Assembly (NCBI GenBank): GCA_003446295.1
Contig: DMBB01000413.1
Span: forward strand, 1 to 8,641
Source: Erysipelotrichaceae bacterium
GTDB lineage: Bacteria > Bacillota_I > Bacilli_A > Erysipelotrichales > Erysipelotrichaceae
Length of the DNA: 8,641 bases
Reading direction: 5' to 3'
Both the position numbers and the translations under genes were made by a program. The notes below the pieces were generated by a model. It was not told where the DNA came from and ran no database searches. It saw only the letters and a program-made list of their open reading frames with translations. This document shows, in pieces, positions 7,372-8,641 of the stretch. Within the stretch, counting starts at the first letter, position 1, and each line of letters starts with the position of its first letter.

Positions 7372-8223
7372 TCATTCCATATCCAGCGGCAGTTTTCTTG
7401 TCGGTTTCGGGAATTCACGATCCAGCAGATCACGCTCTTCCTGTGACAGTACGATCTCTGCAGCATCCCGGTTTGCGCCTGCATGCGCAGCGGAAGAAGC
7501 TTTGGGGATCGGAATCACATCATCCCTCAGCAATGTGAAGGCAAGCAGGATCTGCATCACCGTTTTCCCGTGTGCTTCTGCGATTATCTGCAGGGCACTG
7601 CTGCTGAGCAGCTTTTGTTTCAGACGGCCGCCCTGTGCCAGAGGACAATAAGCCATCATCGGTATGCCGTGTTCGTTCATGAACGGAAGCAGATCAAATT
7701 CAACACCCCTGCTGCCAAGATGGTACAGCACCTGATTTGTCTGGCACTGATCTCCGTTTCTGACACTGAGCAGTTCTTTCATATCAGCTGTATCAAAATT
7801 GGAAACTCCCCAGCCAAGGATCTTTCCCTGCTGTTTGAGTTCTTCCATACACTGAACTGTCTCTGCCAGCGGAACGCTTCCGCGCCAATGCAGCAGGTAC
7901 AGATCCAGGTGATCTGTTCCCAGCCTGTTCAATGAATCCTCACAGCTTCTGAAGATCTTGTTTCTGCCTGCATTCCACGGATACACTTTGGAAACAAGAA
8001 ACAGATCGTTTCTGTTATACGGTCTGATGGCATTCCCGAGCAGTTCCTCCGCAGCACCATCGCCATACATTTCGGCAGTGTCGATCAGTGTCATTCCATG
8101 ATCGATCCCCCAGCGGAGCGACTCCAGTTCAGATTCATATTTTGATTTTGATTCCCCCATGTTCCAGGTACCCTGGCCAAGCTGAGGGATCTCTGTTCCG
8201 TCATGCAGTCTTACAAATCTCAT
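7372..8223 (-). CDS. Aldo/keto reductase
   Basis: NADPH-preferring cytoplasmic oxidoreductase that reduces aldehydes and ketones; the physiological substrate is unknown. At 283 aa it has the usual length of bacterial prokaryotic-type AKRs. The complete catalytic tetrad is visible: Asp48 (LIDTAEMYG), Tyr53, Lys79 (LVSKVYPWN) and His112 (LYLLHW). Family landmarks GWGVSNFD (about 136-143) and the cofactor-phosphate loop segment IPIPKASSAAHAGANR near the C-terminus also fit. The start ATG at 8223 has only a modest AAGG, 7 nt upstream. It has its own promoter after the enolase terminator and is followed by a modest terminator before the lipoprotein gene, so it is probably monocistronic. It is intact. 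It belongs to the broad 2,5-diketogluconate-reductase-like group, but a specific name would be over-reading. Confidence 0.93.
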   Translation of the reverse strand: MRFVRLHDGTEIPQLGQGTWNMGESKSKYESELESLRWGIDHGMTLIDTAEMYGDGAAEELLGNAIRPYNRNDLFLVSKVYPWNAGRNKIFRSCEDSLNRLGTDHLDLYLLHWRGSVPLAETVQCMEELKQQGKILGWGVSNFDTADMKELLSVRNGDQCQTNQVLYHLGSRGVEFDLLPFMNEHGIPMMAYCPLAQGGRLKQKLLSSSALQIIAEAHGKTVMQILLAFTLLRDDVIPIPKASSAAHAGANRDAAEIVLSQEERDLLDREFPKPTRKLPLDME

Positions 8224-8286
8224 TTACTTACCTTATATTCATAATCACGATCAGCTTATGCCTGATCAATATCGGAAAACCCGACG

Positions 8287-8316
8287 CCTATGAACCCATT
8301 ACCTATGAACCCATTA
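8287..8316. repeat. Two-copy perfect 15-bp tandem repeat at the reductase promoter
   Basis: The plus-strand unit CCTATGAACCCATTA is present twice head to tail (8287-8301 and 8302-8316). On the minus strand the motif TTCATAGG in each unit recurs a third time at 8335-8328, and the shorter TTCATA also occurs at 8322-8317. The repeat overlaps the -10 and the expected start of the aldo/keto reductase transcript. Confidence 0.95.
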
Positions 8317-8343
8317 TATGAAGTCTTCCTATGAAATACTCAA
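8313..8343 (-). promoter_or_regulatory. Candidate promoter of the aldo/keto reductase gene
   Basis: On the minus strand a perfect -10 TATAAT (8318-8313) is preceded, after a long 19-nt spacer, by TTGAGT (8343-8338). Transcription would start near 8306, giving a leader of about 80 nt. The -10, the spacer and the start region are all overlapped by TTCATA repeats, so it may be a regulated promoter. The suboptimal spacing would suit control by a DNA-distorting activator, but that is inference. Confidence 0.5.
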
Positions 8344-8363
8344 TAAATGCTTTCAGGCTGCCG

Positions 8364-8395
8364 AAAAAAACCGGATGCGTATGAACATCCGGTTT
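8364..8395 (-). terminator. Intrinsic terminator of the enolase gene
   Basis: The minus strand reads AAACCGGATG (8395-8386), loop TTCATACG, CATCCGGTTT (8377-8368), a perfect 10-bp stem whose 3' side merges into seven T residues (8370-8364). It starts 22 nt after the enolase stop and should separate eno from the aldo/keto reductase gene. Confidence 0.93.
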
Positions 8396-8417
8396 CTGAG
8401 CTGAGATTTAAGAATGA

Positions 8418-8641
<224 letters not shown>

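Noticed and set aside
8287..8316. Short tandem repeats as the end of a CRISPR array
   Set aside because: The copies are 15 bp and directly adjacent with no spacers, only two are present, and no cas genes are seen.
8088..8321. A 77-codon plus-strand frame crossing the reductase start and the tandem repeats
   Set aside because: It overlaps the well-supported reductase gene, lacks a ribosome binding site, and its end is just the translated repeat.

Overview
This window looks like a chromosomal segment of a low-to-mid-GC Bacillota (Firmicutes) bacterium. The pointers are the gene order rpsL-rpsG-fusA-tuf, the Gram-positive long form of ribosomal protein S12 (139 aa, with about 13 extra residues relative to E. 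coli), strong AGGAGG-type ribosome binding sites, a Gram-positive style lipoprotein, and intrinsic terminators with clean T-tracts. TGA is used as a stop. A gut-type anaerobe, perhaps of the Erysipelotrichia or a relative, would fit, but the family is a guess.

Layout. Positions 1-3376 carry the str operon on the minus strand: rpsL (S12), rpsG (S7), fusA (EF-G) and the first 95 codons of tuf (EF-Tu), which runs off the left edge. A near-consensus promoter (TTGACT-17-TATTAT) sits at 3476-3504, and a second candidate promoter for tuf lies in the fusA-tuf gap. Positions 3571-5434 carry a divergent two-gene plus-strand operon: a Gfo/Idh/MocA-family NAD(P)-dependent oxidoreductase, then 13 nt later an uncharacterised 301-aa protein with an N-terminal CxxC...CxxC zinc-ribbon-like module (DUF4428-like) and a C-terminal 'GxYxIP..IxAGTY' module. 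A strong intrinsic terminator follows. Convergent to it, on the minus strand, are a 573-aa secreted lipoprotein with a predicted right-handed beta-helix body (5507-7228), an aldo/keto reductase with a complete catalytic tetrad (7372-8223), and the C-terminal 73 codons of enolase (8418 to the right edge).

How the genes relate. The str genes and enolase are core housekeeping genes (translation and glycolysis). Between them lies an accessory block of two predicted oxidoreductases, one zinc-ribbon protein and one surface lipoprotein. No mobile element, phage, CRISPR or defence genes are visible. I do not see a complete new multi-gene system. The most unusual signals are: a lysine/alanine-rich basic tail on the C-terminus of enolase; a cluster of TTCATA repeats overlapping the aldo/keto reductase promoter; a perfect hairpin in the rpsL leader that reads as an intrinsic terminator on the opposite strand; an ATTCAC-N5-ATTCAC direct repeat upstream of the lipoprotein gene; and the unusual domain pairing in the zinc-ribbon protein.
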